Shown here: positions 60,367-64,000 of the stretch, piece by piece
Layout: each line of letters starts with the position of its first letter
How positions within the stretch are numbered: position 1 is the stretch's first letter
Origin: Mycobacterium sp.
Lineage (GTDB): Bacteria; Actinomycetota; Actinomycetes; Mycobacteriales; Mycobacteriaceae
Assembly (NCBI GenBank): GCA_023264735.1
Contig: JAHFVD010000013.1
Span: forward strand, 1 to 64,000
Direction of reading: 5' to 3'
Length of the DNA stretch: 64,000 bases
Translations under genes and position numbers: made by a program
Notes under the pieces: generated by a model
What the model saw: only the letters and a program-made list of their open reading frames with translations
Database searches by the model: none
Told to the model about the DNA's origin: nothing

Positions 60367-63290
60367 GCGAACAGCAGGTCGCCGACCGTTCGTTCACGCA
60401 TAGGGCCGCGCGAGCGTGCCGGGTGCTCGCCGCGCCGATCCTGTTGGTCTGGCTCGTGATCGCGGCAGTGAGCAATGCGCTTGTCCCGCAGCTCGAGGTC
60501 GTCGGTGAAGCCCACAACGTGGCACTGAGCTCACCCGACGCGCCATCGCTGCAGGCGTTCCAGCGCATCGGCAAGGTGTTCGGTGAGTTCGATTCCGACA
60601 GCGCGGCGATGATCGTGCTGGAGGGTGACCAGCCACTGGGAGCCGAGGCTCACCGGTACTACGACGAGCTGATCCGGCGCGTCGAAGCCGACCACAAGCA
60701 CGTCCAGCACGTCCAGGATTTCTGGGGAGATCCCCTGACGGCCGCGGGAGCCCAAAGCCCCGACGGCAAGGCCGCCTACGTTCAGGTGTTCCTGTCCGGC
60801 AATCAAGGCGAAGCGCTGTCACTGGCCTCCGTCGACGCCGTCCGCGACATCGTCGACCACACACCGGCACCACCCGGCGTCAAGGTGTACGTCACCGGTG
60901 CGGCAGCACAGGTGGCGGACCAATTCGAGACGGGCGACAAGGGCACCACCAAGGTGACTCTGTTGACCATCGGGGTGATCGCGATCATGTTGCTGATCGT
61001 CTACCGTTCGCTGGTCACCATGATCTTGATTCTGATCACCGTCCTCATCGAAATGTCCGCGGCCCGAGGAATAGTCGCGTGGCTGGCCAACTCCGGATTC
61101 ATCGGGCTCTCGACGTACTCGACCAACATCCTCACGCTTTTGGTCATCGCCGCCGGCACGGATTACGCGATCTTCCTCGTCGGCCGCTATCACGAGGAGC
61201 GGTCGGCGGGAGTCGACCGGGAGACCGCGTTCTACGACACCTACCGCGGCACCTCACACGTGATTCTGGGTTCGGGCCTGACGATCGTCGGTGCGGTCTA
61301 CTGCTTGAATTTCACCAGGAACCCCTACTTTCAGAGCCTCGGCATCCCGGCCGCGATCGGTGTGCTCATCGCGCTGATCGCCGCAGTGACCTTGGCCCCC
61401 GCCGTGCTGACGATCGGCAGCCATTTCGGGCTGATGGACCCCAAACGCCAGACGAAGACCCGCGGCTGGCGGCGCATCGGCACGGCCATCGTGCGCTGGC
61501 CCGGACCGATTCTCGTTGTCTCCCTGGCGATCGCACTGATCGGTCTGCTGGCCCTGCCCGGCTACAAGACCAGTTATGACGTCGGCGCTTACATGCCCGG
61601 CGATGCGCCCTCCAACGTGGGTTACACGGCCGCCGAGCGGCACTTCTCCAAGGCCCGGCTCAATCCCGAGCTGTTGATGATCGAGACCGATCACGATCTG
61701 CGGAATCCCACCGACATGATCCTGTTGGAGAGAGTCGCCAAGGCCGTCTTCCACACGCCCGGTATCGCGATGGTCCAGTCGATCACGCGCCCATTGGGAA
61801 CGCCGTTGGACCACACCTCCCTGGCATTCCAGATCAGCGCGGGCAGCCTCGGACAGATCAACAACCTGCCGTTCCAGCAGGCCCGGGCCGCCGACCTGAT
61901 CAAACAGGTGAGCGAGATCGACACGTCGATCAATATCCTGCGCCAGCAGTACGCCCTGCAGCAGCAGAGCTCTGACGCCACCCACGAACAGGTCGAGGCG
62001 TTCCACAAGACCGTGGAGGTAGCCCAGGATCTGCGCAACAAGATCGCCAACTTCGACGACTTCTTCCGGCCGTTGCGCAACTACTTCTACTGGGAGCCGC
62101 ACTGTTTCGATATCCCGATCTGTGCTGCCTTCCGGTCGGTCTTCGATGCGCTGGACGGGATCAACGATCTAACTGACCAATTGGCCAATGTCACGGCGAG
62201 TTTGGACAAGCTGGATGCGCTGCAGCCGAAGCTGCTGTCCCTGATCCCACAGAACATCGACAGTCAACAAGCCAACCGCGACCTGACGATGACGAACTAC
62301 GCCACCCAGTCGGGCCTCTACGACCAGGCTGCCGCGGCACTACAGAACTCGACCGCTCTCGGCGCGGCCTTCGACGCCGCCAAGACCGACGACTCCTTCT
62401 ACATTCCGCCAGAAGCGTTCGGCAACTCCGAGTTTCAGCGCGGGCTCAAGCTGTTCCTGTCGCCCGACGGCAAGGCCGCTCGGATGATCGTCACCCACGA
62501 CGTGGATCCGGCTACACCCGAGGGCCTTTCACACATCGACGCGATTCGGCACTCGGCGCAGGAGGCGATCAAGGGAACCCCGCTCGCCGGTTCGAGCATC
62601 TATATCGGAGGCACGGCGTCGACCTATAAAGACATTTCGGACATGGCTAAGTACGACTTGGTGATCGCCGGGGTCGCCGCGCTCAGCCTGATCCTGCTCA
62701 TCATGATGTTCATCACCAGGAGCATTGTCGCCGCGGTGGTCATCGTCGGGACGGTGGCGCTGTCCCTGGGCGCCTCGTTCGGGCTCTCAGTGTTGGTCTG
62801 GCAGTACCTGTTCGGTATGCCGCTGTACTGGGTCGTGTTGGCGTTGGCCGTGATCCTGCTGCTGGCAGTGGGATCGGACTACAACCTGCTGCTGATATCG
62901 CGGTTCAAAGAAGAGATCGGCGCCGGGCTCAATACCGGCATCATCCGCGCGATGGCCAGTACCGGTGGCGTCGTCACCGCCGCCGGCCTGGTATTCGCCT
63001 TCACCATGGCGTCATTCATCTTCAGTGACCTTCTGGTGCTCGGCCAGATCGGCACGACGATCGGTCTCGGTCTGTTGTTCGACACGCTGATCGTGCGGTC
63101 GTTCATGACTCCGTCGATCGCCGCGCTGCTGGGCCGCTGGTTCTGGTGGCCGCTGCGCGTACGGCCACGCCCCGCGAGCTCGATGCTGCGTCCTTATGGC
63201 ACACGCGAATCCGTGCGCCAACTGCTGCTGTGGGAAGACGACCAGGTGCCGGGCGTCAGTCCACGGGTGAGGAACGAATCAGGTCTTTGA
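60363..63290 (+). CDS. MmpL-family RND transporter
   Basis: A 975-residue RND exporter of the MmpL4/MmpL5 size class. There are two blocks of membrane helices with a long periplasmic coiled-coil-like insertion (about 500-690). The proton-relay Asp-Tyr pairs are GTDYAIFLVGRYHE in the first half and GSDYNLLLISRFKEE in the second. It exports lipids, siderophores or drugs with MmpS; the cargo cannot be told here. Its 3' end overlaps a convergent gene by 35 bp. Confidence 0.92.
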   Translation: MSEQQVADRSFTHRAARACRVLAAPILLVWLVIAAVSNALVPQLEVVGEAHNVALSSPDAPSLQAFQRIGKVFGEFDSDSAAMIVLEGDQPLGAEAHRYYDELIRRVEADHKHVQHVQDFWGDPLTAAGAQSPDGKAAYVQVFLSGNQGEALSLASVDAVRDIVDHTPAPPGVKVYVTGAAAQVADQFETGDKGTTKVTLLTIGVIAIMLLIVYRSLVTMILILITVLIEMSAARGIVAWLANSGFIGLSTYSTNILTLLVIAAGTDYAIFLVGRYHEERSAGVDRETAFYDTYRGTSHVILGSGLTIVGAVYCLNFTRNPYFQSLGIPAAIGVLIALIAAVTLAPAVLTIGSHFGLMDPKRQTKTRGWRRIGTAIVRWPGPILVVSLAIALIGLLALPGYKTSYDVGAYMPGDAPSNVGYTAAERHFSKARLNPELLMIETDHDLRNPTDMILLERVAKAVFHTPGIAMVQSITRPLGTPLDHTSLAFQISAGSLGQINNLPFQQARAADLIKQVSEIDTSINILRQQYALQQQSSDATHEQVEAFHKTVEVAQDLRNKIANFDDFFRPLRNYFYWEPHCFDIPICAAFRSVFDALDGINDLTDQLANVTASLDKLDALQPKLLSLIPQNIDSQQANRDLTMTNYATQSGLYDQAAAALQNSTALGAAFDAAKTDDSFYIPPEAFGNSEFQRGLKLFLSPDGKAARMIVTHDVDPATPEGLSHIDAIRHSAQEAIKGTPLAGSSIYIGGTASTYKDISDMAKYDLVIAGVAALSLILLIMMFITRSIVAAVVIVGTVALSLGASFGLSVLVWQYLFGMPLYWVVLALAVILLLAVGSDYNLLLISRFKEEIGAGLNTGIIRAMASTGGVVTAAGLVFAFTMASFIFSDLLVLGQIGTTIGLGLLFDTLIVRSFMTPSIAALLGRWFWWPLRVRPRPASSMLRPYGTRESVRQLLLWEDDQVPGVSPRVRNESGL

Positions 63291-63537
63291 CCGCGGGTTG
63301 CTCCGCCTCGACTTGCGGCGGATCGGCCCGCCGTGCGCCCCAGCCGGCATATCCGAGCGCGAGGGCCAGCGCGGAGTAGATCGCGGCCTCGGACCACATG
63401 AAGCCCACGCCCCAGCGCCGTCCCATGAAAACGGGCTCGTTGATGATGCCGCGAGAGGTGGCGACCGCATAGGCCGCGTGGGCGTAGCCCAGCGCTGCGA
63501 ACGATCCCGAAAAGAACTTGCAGACCTCGCGATTCAT
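63256..63537 (-). CDS. Small membrane protein
   Basis: A 93-residue protein with hydrophobic segments at about 12-28 and 47-65 and a conserved-looking GRRWGVGFMWSEAAIYSALALALGYAGWG. It lies 24 bp after the SRPBCC gene on the same strand. Family not recognised. Confidence 0.62.
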   Translation of the reverse strand: MNREVCKFFSGSFAALGYAHAAYAVATSRGIINEPVFMGRRWGVGFMWSEAAIYSALALALGYAGWGARRADPPQVEAEQPAVKDLIRSSPVD

Positions 63538-63561
63538 GGGGGTTCCCTTTCTCGGATCGGA

Positions 63562-63999
63562 TCACTCGACGACCGGATGCAACCGGTCACGCATCAGAGA
63601 AAACTCGGTGTGCACGTGCCGATCCATCGCTTCGGCGAAGTCTGCCGAGAAGTAGAGGCGAAGAACCGGATCGAAGATCCGGCCCGGCCCTGTCCAACCG
63701 GCCGTAATCGTGTGGCGGACATGGACTCCGTCGGCATCATCAGCCACCTCTATCGTCAGCCAGCCGGGCAAACGGACTCTTTTCTTCATCTGCCACTTGA
63801 TCTTTCGCCCTGGTTCGGCCTCGACTACCACCGCTGTCATGCGCAACCGGTGAGCACCGATGAACTCATCCATGAAGGTCTCGTCCCCGACATGGTCGGC
63901 ATCGCCGATGGCCAGTGGGTGCAGGTGCAGGTGGACACCCCGCCACCACTTCTGGTAATCCGCGTCGGTGCAGTCCAAGAGGAAGCTGGTGACCTCCAT
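63562..63999 (-). CDS. SRPBCC/polyketide cyclase-fold protein
   Basis: A 145-residue protein of the START-like fold, with DYQKWWRGVHLHLHPL near the start, GRKIKWQMKKRVRLPGWLTIEV and HTITAGWTGPGRIFDPVLRLYF. It would bind a hydrophobic ligand. The ATG lies 2 bases from the end of the window, so a longer N-terminus beyond the edge cannot be excluded. Confidence 0.68.
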   Translation of the reverse strand: MEVTSFLLDCTDADYQKWWRGVHLHLHPLAIGDADHVGDETFMDEFIGAHRLRMTAVVVEAEPGRKIKWQMKKRVRLPGWLTIEVADDADGVHVRHTITAGWTGPGRIFDPVLRLYFSADFAEAMDRHVHTEFSLMRDRLHPVVE

Positions 64000-64000
64000 T

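Overview
The window is chromosomal DNA from a high-GC actinomycete, almost certainly a Mycobacterium of the environmental, rapid-growing (Mycolicibacterium-like) type. The markers are an MmpS/MmpL pair, an antigen-85 mycolyltransferase, two WS/DGAT wax-ester/triacylglycerol synthases, F420-type LLM oxidoreductases, mycothiol-type enzymes, a cutinase, a nickel superoxide dismutase, many GTG starts and frequent 4-base ATGA/GTGA gene overlaps. I saw no rRNA, tRNA, CRISPR array, prophage or intact insertion sequence.

Layout. 0-3.6 kb: minus-strand run (DUF1295 membrane reductase-like protein, FAD oxidoreductase, DUF5632/5631-like protein, YbaB-like protein), with a sequence matching the KstR steroid-regulator motif just upstream. 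3.9-6.3 kb: two-subunit acyl-CoA dehydrogenase. 6.4-10.9 kb: two paralogous His-rich secreted peptides flank an LLM oxidoreductase, a WS/DGAT and a patatin; both peptide genes share an upstream 20-bp palindrome and a second motif at identical spacing. 10.9-16 kb: HrpA helicase and an APH(6)-like kinase. 16-23.5 kb: exported proteins and enzymes (sedolisin, DUF4344 metallopeptidase lipoprotein, CDGP protein, SGNH hydrolase, acyltransferase 3, second WS/DGAT). 24-28.3 kb: N-acetylglucosamine PTS uptake and catabolism (nagE, EIIA, nagB, nagA). 28.3-34.4 kb: DUF4262 protein behind a LexA-like box, Ag85-like protein, a putative mycothiol-enzyme pair, and a divergent pair of cell-wall hydrolases. 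34.4-35.1 kb: amidohydrolase pseudogene. 35.1-39.6 kb: DUF3516 helicase, MTA/SAH nucleosidase, CsbD, and divergent sodX/sodN.

39.6-47.8 kb: Nudix, IclR regulator, an ECF sigma-factor operon with no visible anti-sigma gene, cutinase, FAD monooxygenase, a gene remnant and TenA. 47.8-53.2 kb: a TetR regulator divergent from an amidohydrolase / fused acyl-CoA dehydrogenase / amidohydrolase operon, probably catabolic. 53.2-57.5 kb: a possible transposase tail, then an SDR / sulfotransferase / LLM operon facing a TetR gene across a perfect 9+3+9 palindrome; this looks like an accessory island. 57.6-59.1 kb: L,D-transpeptidase overlapping a Tat-exported DUF1906 protein. 59.2-63.3 kb: TetR, MmpS and MmpL with related GTACCG boxes before the regulator and the transporter. 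The window ends in a small membrane protein and an SRPBCC protein.

Functional identities rest on motifs read by eye and on family knowledge; no database search was run. Substrates of the catabolic, transport and sulfotransferase genes cannot be told from sequence alone.
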